Shown piece by piece: positions 23,653-32,537 of a stretch of 64,000 nucleotides of DNA. The position numbers and the translations under genes are program-made. Below the pieces are notes generated by a model. The model ran no database searches and was not told where the DNA came from. It worked only from the letters and a program-made list of their open reading frames with translations. Position 1 is the stretch's first letter. Each line of letters starts with the position of its first letter. The DNA lies in contig UQBY01000012.1 of assembly GCA_900539375.1 (NCBI GenBank), forward strand, positions 25,948 to 89,947. Direction: 5' to 3'. This stretch comes from an uncultured Clostridium sp. GTDB lineage: Bacteria > Bacillota > Clostridia > Clostridiales > Clostridiaceae.

Positions 23653-26022
23653 GTGTTTCTTAGAATATTAAAAAAAGATTTAAAAAGAAAGAAGGGAATA
23701 AATATAATACTTCTTATATTTATGATTCTTGCAGTTATGTTTGTGGCAAGTAGTGTAAATAATATTTTAGTTGTAAATAATGCAACAGATTATTGTTTAG
23801 AAAAGGGAAGTGTGCCTGATAAATATATTTCAATTTATGAAGATAATGAAGAATTAGACAATTGGCTTAAGAGTAATTCTTTAGTAAAGGATTATTCAAA
23901 AAATAAAGCTATAATAATCTCTAAAGGTGATATTAAAGCTTTTAATGGAAAAGAAGGTGAAAAGTATAGTATTTTAAATTCTATAATGCTTCAAAGTCAA
24001 TGGAATACTCATATGCTTATATATGATAAAGATAAAAAACTTTTAAATATAAAAGATGGACAAATTGGAATGCAACAGTATGAAATGGATAGAAATAATC
24101 TTAAAGTTGGAGATAAAATAACTTTTAAATTTGGTGAATTAACTAAAGAATTTACAATTACTAATGCCATAATAGACCCTACATTTAGTGGAGATTTTGT
24201 AGGAATGACTAGATACATTATAAGTGATAGAGATTTTAATGAAATAGAAAATAGTGGGGCAAAAATTAATTATAATTATGGTATAGATACAGATAATTTA
24301 GATTTATTTACAAAAGAAATGAATAAGGAAGGATTTAATACTATATATACTGTTGATAAAGATACCTTTGCTTATACCTATATAATGAATAATTTAATTG
24401 CAGGAGTATTAATTGTAGTAGGAATATGCCTTATAATAATTTCATTTCTTATTTTAAGATTTACTATAGTCTTTACTCTTGAAGAAGAATATAAAGAAAT
24501 AGGAATTATGAAGGCTATAGGAATTAAAAATTTTACAATAAAAATTATATATCTTATAAAATATTTTGTTTTAATAGTAGTAGCAGCTTTAGTAGGTCTT
24601 ATTTTTAGTATACCTTTAAGTAATGTAATGATTAATACAGTAAGTAAGAATATGATTATGGAAGACGGAAGTGCTAATTTTAATGTAAATATCCTTTCTT
24701 CTATTTTAGTAATGGTTATTGTTATGGTTCTTTGTTTTTTTTGTACAAAAAGACTTGATAAGTTTTCTGCAATTGAAGCAATTAGAAATGGAAAAACAGG
24801 AGAAAGGTTTAGAAAAAAATCTAAAATTTCTCTTAATAAAAATAAAAAATTAAATATACCATTATTTATGGCAATAAATGATATAGTATCAGATTTAAAG
24901 AAATATATAGTTCTTATAATTATATTTACAATTGGACTGTTAATAATTATTTTTCCAGTTAACACAATTGCTACATTTAAAAGTGATGAAATGGCAAAAA
25001 ATTTTTGCTTTGATATAAAAAGTGATTTTTTAATAAAATCAGATAGTGTGGAGAAAGATACAAATACATTGTTAACAAAAGATATTATAGAAAAAAATAT
25101 AGAAAAAATACAAAATCTATTAAATAAAAAGGGATATAAAGCAAAGATTAATACAATGGCAATATATTCTATGGGCTTTTATAAAGAAGAAAAAGATGAT
25201 GTCAATCAGGTTATGGTAATGTATCCTATTAATAGTGATGCCTCTTATATTGAATTAATTGAAGGAAGTATTCCTATTCTTGAAAATGAAATAGCTATGT
25301 CTGAAAAGGAAATGAAAAAGCTTAATGTTAATATTGGAGATAGAATTTATATGAAATTTGGCAAAGAAACAAAAGAGATGCTAATATCAGGAAAGTATCA
25401 AAATTATATGAATATGGGAAATAGTGCTTTACTTAGTAATAGTTTTTCTGTAGGAAATAATGTAGCATCTACAACCTGGTACTATGAAGGAAAATTAACA
25501 AATAATATAAACACTAAAGATATAATAAGTAAGCTAAATAAAGATTTTAAAGAATATGATTTTTGTAATATAAAAGAAGCAATGAATGAACAATTAGGAA
25601 GTTTAGCAGAACAATTAAATACTATAAAGTATACTTTTGTATTCTTAGTTTGTTTAATAAATGCATTAATAACTGTACTTATGATGAAAATATTTATTAT
25701 GGGAGAAAAGGGTGAAATAGCAATGCTAAGAAGTATTGGATTTTCTATAAAATCAATAAGAAAATGGCAAGTATTAAGAATATCAATAGTTCTTATTATA
25801 GCAGTAATACTATCAGCTATATTATCTGTATTTGTAAATGATATAATACTTAAACCTATCTTTGGAATGCTTGGAGCAACTCATATAAATATACAAATAA
25901 ATCCATTAGAAATATATTTTATTTATCCATTTTTATTACTTTGTGTAACTAGCTTAGCAGCTTATTTAAGTACATTTTCAATTAATAAGATGAATATTAT
26001 GGAAATTAACAATATTGAGTAA
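23653..26022 (+). CDS. ABC transporter permease with two FtsX domains
   Basis: A 789-residue membrane protein. TM1 lies at residues 15-38, followed by a large extracellular domain, three spans at about 245-385, a central span (ILIIIFTIGLLIIIFPVNTI style) near 420, a second extracellular domain, and three more spans at 660-780. This is the duplicated FtsX architecture of MacB-like and antimicrobial peptide transporters rather than an importer. Start is GTG 23653 with GGAGGAG upstream. It overlaps the region just before the ATPase gene and heads a four-gene operon with its ATPase and a two-component system. Confidence 0.87.
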   Translation: MFLRILKKDLKRKKGINIILLIFMILAVMFVASSVNNILVVNNATDYCLEKGSVPDKYISIYEDNEELDNWLKSNSLVKDYSKNKAIIISKGDIKAFNGKEGEKYSILNSIMLQSQWNTHMLIYDKDKKLLNIKDGQIGMQQYEMDRNNLKVGDKITFKFGELTKEFTITNAIIDPTFSGDFVGMTRYIISDRDFNEIENSGAKINYNYGIDTDNLDLFTKEMNKEGFNTIYTVDKDTFAYTYIMNNLIAGVLIVVGICLIIISFLILRFTIVFTLEEEYKEIGIMKAIGIKNFTIKIIYLIKYFVLIVVAALVGLIFSIPLSNVMINTVSKNMIMEDGSANFNVNILSSILVMVIVMVLCFFCTKRLDKFSAIEAIRNGKTGERFRKKSKISLNKNKKLNIPLFMAINDIVSDLKKYIVLIIIFTIGLLIIIFPVNTIATFKSDEMAKNFCFDIKSDFLIKSDSVEKDTNTLLTKDIIEKNIEKIQNLLNKKGYKAKINTMAIYSMGFYKEEKDDVNQVMVMYPINSDASYIELIEGSIPILENEIAMSEKEMKKLNVNIGDRIYMKFGKETKEMLISGKYQNYMNMGNSALLSNSFSVGNNVASTTWYYEGKLTNNINTKDIISKLNKDFKEYDFCNIKEAMNEQLGSLAEQLNTIKYTFVFLVCLINALITVLMMKIFIMGEKGEIAMLRSIGFSIKSIRKWQVLRISIVLIIAVILSAILSVFVNDIILKPIFGMLGATHINIQINPLEIYFIYPFLLLCVTSLAAYLSTFSINKMNIMEINNIE

Positions 26023-26035
26023 AGGGGAATTTTAC

Positions 26036-26797
26036 ATGAAAGCTTTAAAAATAAAAAATCTTTGTAAGACATATATAGTTAATAAAAAACAAAATAATGT
26101 GTTAAGAAATATAAATTTTGAAATAGAACAAGGGGAAATGGTAGCTATAATGGGACCTTCAGGTTCAGGAAAAACTACATTATTATATACAGTTAGCGGA
26201 ATGGATACTATTACAGCTGGAAGCATTGATTTTTTTGGAAAAGAACTTAATAATTTATCTGATAATGAAATAAGTAAGGTAAGATTAGATGAAATGGGGT
26301 TTGTATTTCAACAAATGTATATGCTGAAAAATCTTTCTGTTTATGATAACATAATATTACCAGCATATCAGTCTAATAAAGAAAAAGATAATAGAAAAAA
26401 TATTAATGAGTATGCAATAAAGCTTATGCATAAGCTTGGTATAAGTGAAATTGCAGATAATGATATTAATGAAGTATCTGGAGGGCAACTTCAAAGGGCT
26501 TGTATATGTAGAAGTCTTATAAATAAACCTAAAATAATATTTGCAGATGAGCCTACAGGGGCTCTTAATAGACAATCATCTTCTGAAGTTATGAAAATAT
26601 TTAATAAAATTAATGAAGAGGGAACAAGCATTATGATGGTAACTCATGATTTAAAGGTAGCTTCAAAATGTGAAAGAGTATTATATATTGAAGATGGAAC
26701 TATAAAAAATGAAATTTACCTTGGAAAATGTAATGAAAAAAATTTAAAAGAACGTGAAATAAAGCTTAGTAATTGGCTTATGGAACTTGGCTGGTAA
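26036..26797 (+). CDS. ABC transporter ATP-binding protein (MacB/LolD type)
   Basis: ATPase partner of the upstream permease, 253 residues. Walker A GPSGSGKTT near 43-51, Q-loop FVFQQMYML, signature VSGGQLQRA near 146 (Val for the usual Leu), Walker B IIFADEPTGAL and switch His in MMVTHDLK. ATG 26036 is chosen since AAAGGGGA lies 7 nt upstream; TTG 26015 would overlap the permease end and include that site. A C-terminal 25-residue extension follows the standard fold. Confidence 0.9.
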   Translation: MKALKIKNLCKTYIVNKKQNNVLRNINFEIEQGEMVAIMGPSGSGKTTLLYTVSGMDTITAGSIDFFGKELNNLSDNEISKVRLDEMGFVFQQMYMLKNLSVYDNIILPAYQSNKEKDNRKNINEYAIKLMHKLGISEIADNDINEVSGGQLQRACICRSLINKPKIIFADEPTGALNRQSSSEVMKIFNKINEEGTSIMMVTHDLKVASKCERVLYIEDGTIKNEIYLGKCNEKNLKEREIKLSNWLMELGW

Positions 26798-26819
26798 TAA
26801 ATAAGTGGGGAAAAATAAT

Positions 26820-27500
26820 ATGGTAGATATATTATTAGTTGAAGATAATAAAGAGTTATCATCTCTTATGAGTAAATTTTTTGTAAGAGATGGCTATAGT
26901 GTTTATTGTGCAAAATCAGGGGAAGAAGCAATAGAATTTTTTAATAATGAAATAGCAAAATTAGTTATTCTTGATATTATGCTACCTAAAATAGATGGAT
27001 TTTCTGTGTGTTCAGCCATCAGAAAAAGGGGAGATGTACCTATTATAATTATTAGTGCAATGGTAGATAAGGAAGATAAAATGAATGGATTTAATCTTGG
27101 TGCTGATGATTATATTGAAAAACCAATAGATATTGATATTCTTAATGCAAAAATCTCCTCTCTTTTTAAAAGATTATATGAGAAAAAAGAAAATCCTTTA
27201 ATTATTAAATCAGGTGAAATTGAAATTAATCAAGATTCTATGGAAGTTACTTTTAAAGGTAATAAACTTAATCTTACAATTAAAGAATATGATTTATTGC
27301 TTTTACTTATAGAAAATAAGGGAAAAACTCTTAGTAAGGAATATATTTTTAATAGAATTTGGGGGAAAGAAAGTGAAAGTGAAAATCAAACCCTTACTGT
27401 ACACATAAAAATGCTTAGAGATAAAATAGAAGAAGATTCAAAAAATCCTACAAAAATAAAAACTGTATGGGGTGTAGGTTATAGATATGAAGAAATTTAA
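26820..27500 (+). CDS. OmpR-family response regulator
   Basis: A 226-residue regulator. The receiver has the acidic pocket LLVEDN, the phospho-acceptor Asp in VILDIMLPKIDG near residue 52, and Lys in IEKPIDI. The C-terminal winged helix (TIKEYDLLLLLIENKGKTLS) binds DNA. ATG 26820 is preferred over GTG 26805, which contains the GGGGA ribosome site. It overlaps the kinase gene by 14 bases. By position it should control the transporter operon in response to its substrate. Confidence 0.92.
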   Translation: MVDILLVEDNKELSSLMSKFFVRDGYSVYCAKSGEEAIEFFNNEIAKLVILDIMLPKIDGFSVCSAIRKRGDVPIIIISAMVDKEDKMNGFNLGADDYIEKPIDIDILNAKISSLFKRLYEKKENPLIIKSGEIEINQDSMEVTFKGNKLNLTIKEYDLLLLLIENKGKTLSKEYIFNRIWGKESESENQTLTVHIKMLRDKIEEDSKNPTKIKTVWGVGYRYEEI

Positions 27501-28752
27501 ATTACTTATAACTTCCATAGTCTTTTTATATTTATTGTTAATTATAGGTGGGAACTTAAAAATTAATAATATATATGAGAGACAATTTAGTAATTATAGG
27601 GTAGAAATTAATAGATTATATAAGAAGTATGTAGAAAATAACTCAATGGACATAAAGAATTGTAAATATATAAAGAAAATGGAATTCTTAGATTATAAAA
27701 ATAAAGATAAGAATGAAATAGAAAGCTTTTATAAATATAAAAATGGAATGAATTCAGAAATAGTACCAGTATATAAAGATAATAATATTTTAGGATATTT
27801 AAAGTTTTACTATATAATTAATATTAATAATAAAAATGTATTAGTAACATATAATACTGGAATAACAATTCTTTTTATGGCTATTATAATAGTTTTAATA
27901 TATATTGAAAGAAAAATTTTAAAACCCTTTAATACATTAAGTGAAATGCCTTATGAACTATCAAAGGGAAATTTAAATGCTGAAATAAAAGAAAATAAAA
28001 ATCGTTATTTTGGAAAGTTTATATGGGGAATAGGTATGCTTAAAGATAATTTAGAAAGCCATAAAAAAAGAGAACTTAAACTAGCAAAGGAAAAGAAAAT
28101 GATAATACTTTCTATTTCTCATGATATAAAAACTCCCCTTAATGCAATTAATTTATATGCAAAGACCATTGAAAAAAATATATATGACAATGAAGAAGAA
28201 AAGAAAAATATAGCAATAAAAATACAAGAAAAGACCAAGGAAATAGATAGTTTTGTAAAGGATATAGTAAAGTCTTCAAGAGAAGATATAATATCAATTA
28301 AGGTTAAGGATTCAGAATACTATTTAAAAGACCTTGTATATAAGATAAATAAAGGCTATAAAGAAAAATGTGATATAAATAAAGTGAAATTTACTATTGG
28401 AGAATATGAAAATTATCTTATTAAAGGTGATATAGATAGAATGTATGAAGCTATAGGAAATCTTATTGAAAATGCTTTTAAATATGGTGATGGCAAAAAA
28501 ATAGACATAAAATTTTCAGAAGAAGATTCCTATGAGCTTATATCAGTTATAAATTCAGGAAAACCAGTTTTGGAAAATGAAATGCCACATTTATTTGATA
28601 GTTTTTTTAGAGGAAAAAATTCTGAAGGAAAAGAAGGTAATGGATTAGGGCTATATATATGCAAAGAAATAATGAAAAAAATGAATGGAGATATATTTGC
28701 AAAATATAAAGAAGATAAAATGGAGTTTGTTTTAGTATGCAAAATTAGTTAA
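27487..28752 (+). CDS. Sensor histidine kinase
   Basis: A 421-residue membrane kinase with TM1 at 5-20, an extracellular sensor of about 100 residues and TM2 near 120-138. HisKA has the phospho-His in SISHDIKTPLNAI near 213; the N box is ENAFKYGDG and the G box EGNGLGLYICKE. The medium-size extracellular loop differs from the tiny loops of BceS-type kinases, so it may sense a ligand itself. Its gene overlaps the response regulator gene and ends the operon. Confidence 0.9.
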   Translation: MKKFKLLITSIVFLYLLLIIGGNLKINNIYERQFSNYRVEINRLYKKYVENNSMDIKNCKYIKKMEFLDYKNKDKNEIESFYKYKNGMNSEIVPVYKDNNILGYLKFYYIININNKNVLVTYNTGITILFMAIIIVLIYIERKILKPFNTLSEMPYELSKGNLNAEIKENKNRYFGKFIWGIGMLKDNLESHKKRELKLAKEKKMIILSISHDIKTPLNAINLYAKTIEKNIYDNEEEKKNIAIKIQEKTKEIDSFVKDIVKSSREDIISIKVKDSEYYLKDLVYKINKGYKEKCDINKVKFTIGEYENYLIKGDIDRMYEAIGNLIENAFKYGDGKKIDIKFSEEDSYELISVINSGKPVLENEMPHLFDSFFRGKNSEGKEGNGLGLYICKEIMKKMNGDIFAKYKEDKMEFVLVCKIS

Positions 28753-28857
28753 CACTATATATAATAAAAGTATAACTAAAATTTTAAAATTGTATAAAAT
28801 CAGTATATTTTTAACATAAATGAAAAATAAAACTTTTATTAGATAATAGGAGAAAAG

Positions 28858-29841
28858 ATGTTTAAAGAAAAAATAGAAGCTTTTTGTAATTCTTTAGGAT
28901 TAGATACTATTGGCTTTACAAAGTGCAGAAAATTTGAAGAACTTAGAGAATTCTATACTTATAGAAAAGAAAATAATCTTGAAAATGAATTTGAAGAGAA
29001 GGATATAGAAAAAAGAATAAATCCTAATTTATATTTAAAAGAAGGAAAAACTATAATATCAATAGCTTTTCCTTATTGTAGTAGTGAAGATTTTAATTGT
29101 AATAATAATGGATTTTCTATATATACAAAAAGATATGACTATCATAGAGTAGTAAAAAAATATTTAGATGAAATATGTAAGTTTATAGAAAGTTTAGGAG
29201 GAAGGGCAGTAGGGCTTGTTGATAGTAATTCTTTGCCTGAAAGATATATTGCCTATTTATCTAATGTTGGCTTTATAGGAAAAAATAATATGATAATTAC
29301 TAAAAAACATGGCTCTTATGTATTTTTAGGAGAAATAATAACTGATTTAGAAATAGAAAGTGAAACAAAAAGAACTTTTAATATGATAGCTAATTATGAA
29401 GAATGTGGAGAATGCAGAATATGTATAGGAGAGTGTCCAACTAAATCTATAAATAAAATTAAAATTAATCCTAATATATGTTTATCTTATATGACTCAGA
29501 AAAAAGAGCTAAATGATAAGGAAATAAATCTTCTTAAAAAGAAAGGAAATATTTTTGGATGTGATTTTTGTCAGCTTAAATGTCCTTACAATGAAAATTT
29601 AGAAGGAAAAGCACTTAAGGAATTTGAAATATTAGATTATATGAATGAAGAACCTTATATTTATGCTAATATGGATAATAAATATTTTAAAGAAAAGATA
29701 AGTAAAACTTCTTGTGGTTGGAGAGGAAAAAATGTTATAAGAAGAAATGCTATTATAAATTTGAAGAAAAAAGGAGTAGATATTGAAGAATTTAAAGGAA
29801 ACTCAGAATATATTAATGAATATATAGATAAATTAAAATAA
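28858..29841 (+). CDS. queG: Epoxyqueuosine reductase QueG
   Basis: Cobalamin- and iron-sulfur-dependent enzyme for the last step of queuosine synthesis in tRNA. The N-terminal DUF1730 region includes AIAFPYCSS; two [4Fe-4S] motifs follow: CGECRICIGECP near 182-193 and CDFCQLKCPYN near 235-245. At 327 residues it is shorter than Bacillus QueG and lacks the HEAT-like tail. No other queuosine genes are nearby. AGGAG precedes the ATG. Its last codons lie within a 33-bp palindrome shared with the convergent gene. Confidence 0.88.
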   Translation: MFKEKIEAFCNSLGLDTIGFTKCRKFEELREFYTYRKENNLENEFEEKDIEKRINPNLYLKEGKTIISIAFPYCSSEDFNCNNNGFSIYTKRYDYHRVVKKYLDEICKFIESLGGRAVGLVDSNSLPERYIAYLSNVGFIGKNNMIITKKHGSYVFLGEIITDLEIESETKRTFNMIANYEECGECRICIGECPTKSINKIKINPNICLSYMTQKKELNDKEINLLKKKGNIFGCDFCQLKCPYNENLEGKALKEFEILDYMNEEPYIYANMDNKYFKEKISKTSCGWRGKNVIRRNAIINLKKKGVDIEEFKGNSEYINEYIDKLK

Positions 29842-29853
29842 TTTATCTATATA
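29821..29853. repeat. Perfect 33-bp palindrome across two convergent stop codons
   Basis: TATATAGATAAATTA (29821-29835), AAA, TAATTTATCTATATA (29839-29853): 15 perfect pairs. It covers the queG stop (29839-29841) and the stop of the minus-strand dehydrogenase (29849-29847). All-AT stem, so weak as a terminator, but it is the only candidate between the two genes. Confidence 0.8.
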
Positions 29854-30932
29854 CTACCATATTCATCACAATCTAAAATAGCTTTAATAAATTTTTCTTT
29901 TGTTATTTCATAAGGAGCACAGTGCCATTCTGTTACAGTTGAAGCTTTTTGGGCCATCTTTTCAACATCTTCTTTAGTTATATCAAGGTCTTTTAAGGAA
30001 GTTGGAAGGCCTATACTTTTATTAAATTTATATATTTTATCACGTTTTTCAAATTGTTTATCATAAGTTAATAAGCATAAAACTCCAAAGGAAACAATTT
30101 CTCCATGAAGATGTTTAGCACAAGAAGGAACCATTGTTGAACCATAATAAACAGCATGAGCAAGACTACTATTATAATAGTAACTATCTTTTTCTGATGT
30201 TAAGTTTGAAACTAAGCCTGTACTTATAATAATATCAAGAGCAACTTGTTCAAGTTCATAGGAAGGAGTATTGTTTTTGCAATCACTAAGAGCTTTAGCA
30301 CCAAAATCAATTAATGGGTCTTCACAAGCACCACTTAACTGAGCACCAAGTAAGGTAGTGTGGAACAATTTTTCAGCTCTTGTTGCAAATAATACTTCAG
30401 CTTCTTTTGATAAAGCATCTCCAATACCAGCCCAGAATAATGAATCTGGAGCTTCTGCAATAATTTTTGTATTAATAAAGGTATGAGTTGCTGGTGTTTT
30501 TGGATAATAATATTCTTTAAATGTATCATCTGAATTATAAATAACTGCAATACAAGTACAAGCAGCACAGTTTGAAGCTATTGTTGGAAAAGAGAATAGT
30601 GGTTTATCTAATTTATCTGAAACTACCTTACAAGTATCTACAGCTCTTCCTCCTCCAACAGCAAAAATAAAATCAGCAGCTTTAACTTTATCATTATTTA
30701 ATAATTTATCAGCATTTTCATAAGTTGAATTTCCACCATACCATATAAAATCTAAAATCTCCACATTAGAGTTTTTTATTCCTTCTAAAATACTTTCTTT
30801 AGCTTTAGATATTGCAGTTTTTCCTCCAATAACTACAGCTTTTTTTCCATAATGTCTTGTTATATAAGGAATTTCTTTATAGCAGTCAACTCCTACACTG
30901 TAACTTGGTAAAAATACATTATAATGTTTCAT
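29847..30932 (-). CDS. Iron-containing/glycerol dehydrogenase-superfamily oxidoreductase, HcxA-like
   Basis: Cytoplasmic NAD(P)-dependent dehydrogenase with a DHQ-synthase-like fold, 361 residues. The nucleotide loop is FAVGGGRAVDTCK near 85-97; metal-binding residues are expected in the GIGDALSKEAE, HGEIVSFG and related blocks. The SNCAACTCIAVIYN segment and overall spacing recall HcxA (YbdH), which reduces 2-oxoacids such as 2-oxobutanoate, rather than GldA; this is inference. ATG 30932 is chosen with GAGGAG about 10 nt upstream; ATG 30950 would include it. The gene is preceded by a T-box leader, so expression should rise when a particular tRNA is uncharged. Confidence 0.82.
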   Translation of the reverse strand: MKHYNVFLPSYSVGVDCYKEIPYITRHYGKKAVVIGGKTAISKAKESILEGIKNSNVEILDFIWYGGNSTYENADKLLNNDKVKAADFIFAVGGGRAVDTCKVVSDKLDKPLFSFPTIASNCAACTCIAVIYNSDDTFKEYYYPKTPATHTFINTKIIAEAPDSLFWAGIGDALSKEAEVLFATRAEKLFHTTLLGAQLSGACEDPLIDFGAKALSDCKNNTPSYELEQVALDIIISTGLVSNLTSEKDSYYYNSSLAHAVYYGSTMVPSCAKHLHGEIVSFGVLCLLTYDKQFEKRDKIYKFNKSIGLPTSLKDLDITKEDVEKMAQKASTVTEWHCAPYEITKEKFIKAILDCDEYGSI

Positions 30933-30963
30933 TAGTTTACATCTCCTCATGTGTTTTATAAAA

Positions 30964-31215
30964 TAAAAAAATCCTGATTAATAAAAATCAGGACGTAAAA
31001 ATTACGTGGTACCACCTAAATTCAGAGTATTTTTTTTAAAACTCTGCACTTAATTAACCTTTAACGCAGGTTTACGTCAAAACTTACATGTAGATTAAGT
31101 TCAGTTTTGAAGCTCCAGAGTGATTTTCAAACATTATAAATCACAACTTTCCATCATAATAGTTGCTCTCTTTAGGTTTATAAAATGTTTTACTTTTCTC
31201 TATCAAAGCTTTATT
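30964..31215 (-). ncRNA. T-box leader (tRNA-sensing riboswitch)
   Basis: On the minus strand: stem I with AAAGAGAGC and the AGTA-containing specifier bulge, then the T-box sequence AGGTGGTACCACG (31016-31004) and a terminator TCCTGATT/AATCAGGA with seven T (30993-30964). The T-box overlaps the antiterminator as in the family. The specifier bulge reads GAAAATCACTC; the codon should be followed by a purine, which favours ATC (Ile, 31124-31122), though AAT (Asn) is conceivable. It precedes the HcxA-like gene by about 30 nt. Confidence 0.9.
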
Positions 31216-31222
31216 TGCATAC

Positions 31223-31251
31223 ATAATAACACCAGTTAATAAGTTTGTCAA
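31223..31251 (-). promoter_or_regulatory. Promoter of the T-box transcript
   Basis: On the minus strand TTGACA (31251-31246), 17-bp spacer, TATTAT (31228-31223). Start predicted near 31215. Confidence 0.75.
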
Positions 31252-31266
31252 ATAATAATTTAAAAT

Positions 31267-31313
31267 AAAAAAGCATAATTGAAAATTTAATCATTTTACA
31301 ATTATGCTTTTTA
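31267..31313 (-). terminator. Terminator after DAHP synthase gene
   Basis: AAAAAGCATAATTG pairs with CAATTATGCTTTTT around a 17-nt loop; T-rich on the minus strand (TTTTATTTTA). It separates the aroF-type gene from the T-box unit. Confidence 0.85.
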
Positions 31314-31320
31314 TATTTAA

Positions 31321-32349
31321 TTAAACACGTTCAGCAATTTCATAAAGAAGTCTTTCAGTCTTTTCCCATCCTAAACATGGGTCAGTTATAGATTTACCAT
31401 AAATATGTTCATCTATTTTTTGACATCCATCTTCAATATAGCTTTCAATCATAACACCCTTAACTAATTTTTTAAGTTCAGGATTATAATCTCTGCTATG
31501 AAGAATTTCATGTACTATACGAGGTTGTTCAGCAAACTTTTTACCAGAGTTAGAGTGGTTTGCATCAACTATAACAGCTGGATTTGGGAAATCATGTTGC
31601 TTATATAAATCAAGTACTCTTAATAAATCTTCATAGTGATAATTTGGAATATTATTTCCATGTTTATTAACAGAACCACGCATAATAGCATGTGCATAAG
31701 GGTTACCACTTGTACTTACTTCATTATCTTTGTATATAAAGTCATGTTTGCAGTGAGCTGCAGTAATAGAATTAAACATTACTGATAAATCTCCACTTGT
31801 TGGGTTTTTCATTCCAACAGGAACATCAACACCACTTGCAGTAAGTCTATGTTGTTGGTTTTCTACACTTCTTGCACCAACAGCAACATATGTTAATAAA
31901 TCTCCACAATAAATGTGATTACATGGATATAACATTTCATCAGCAGGTGTAAGATATGTTTCTTTTATTGAACGTATGAACATTTTTCTTATTGAAAGTA
32001 GTCCTTCAACCATATTTGGTGATTTTTCTGGGTCTGGTTGGTGAAGCATTCCTTTGTATCCTTCTCCAGTAGTTCTAGGTTTGTTTGTATAAATTCTAGG
32101 TACTATGAAAAGTTTATCTTTAACTTTTTCATTTACTTTGGCTAATCTGTTTATATAATCACATACTGAATCTTCATTGTCAGCAGAACAAGGTCCTATA
32201 ATAACAACAAATTTGTCACTTTCTCCAGAAAATATTTTTTTAATTTCTTCATCTCTTTCAGCTTTAATCTTTTTTAAATTCTCAGCTAGAGGAGTCATAT
32301 CTATTATTTCCTCAGGAGATGGTAGTTTTCTAATGTTTGTAAAACTCAT
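31321..32349 (-). CDS. 3-deoxy-7-phosphoheptulonate (DAHP) synthase, type I AroFGH class
   Basis: First enzyme of the shikimate pathway: PEP plus erythrose 4-phosphate to DAHP. The 342-residue protein has IIGPCSADNEDSV near 50-62 (metal Cys), RIYTNKPRTTGEGYKG near 83-98 (PEP-binding Arg/Lys), GARSVENQQHR, and VDANHSNSGK with metal His. It is the E. coli AroF/G/H class, not the shorter AroA(Q) form usual in Bacillus. AGGAGG precedes the ATG. No chorismate mutase domain. aroB is 2.5 kb away on the other strand. No T-box is seen in its own leader. Confidence 0.93.
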   Translation of the reverse strand: MSFTNIRKLPSPEEIIDMTPLAENLKKIKAERDEEIKKIFSGESDKFVVIIGPCSADNEDSVCDYINRLAKVNEKVKDKLFIVPRIYTNKPRTTGEGYKGMLHQPDPEKSPNMVEGLLSIRKMFIRSIKETYLTPADEMLYPCNHIYCGDLLTYVAVGARSVENQQHRLTASGVDVPVGMKNPTSGDLSVMFNSITAAHCKHDFIYKDNEVSTSGNPYAHAIMRGSVNKHGNNIPNYHYEDLLRVLDLYKQHDFPNPAVIVDANHSNSGKKFAEQPRIVHEILHSRDYNPELKKLVKGVMIESYIEDGCQKIDEHIYGKSITDPCLGWEKTERLLYEIAERV

Positions 32350-32537
32350 TACATAATCCTCCTATTTTACTGTCTAATATAATTATAATATAATTATAAT
32401 ATAATTATTGTCAAAATTGGTCAAGTTTTTAAGAGGAATTAATTAAAAAAAGTTATTAAATAAAACTGATTGATTTTACTAAATATATTAATATAAAATT
32501 ATTAAGAGAGGAATTTTTTTTAGGGAGTGAATAAAAA

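Noticed and set aside
24378..24965. 195-codon minus-strand frame inside the FtsX permease gene
   Set aside because: Hydrophobic antisense shadow of transmembrane codons, no ribosome site, while the sense gene has a full domain set.
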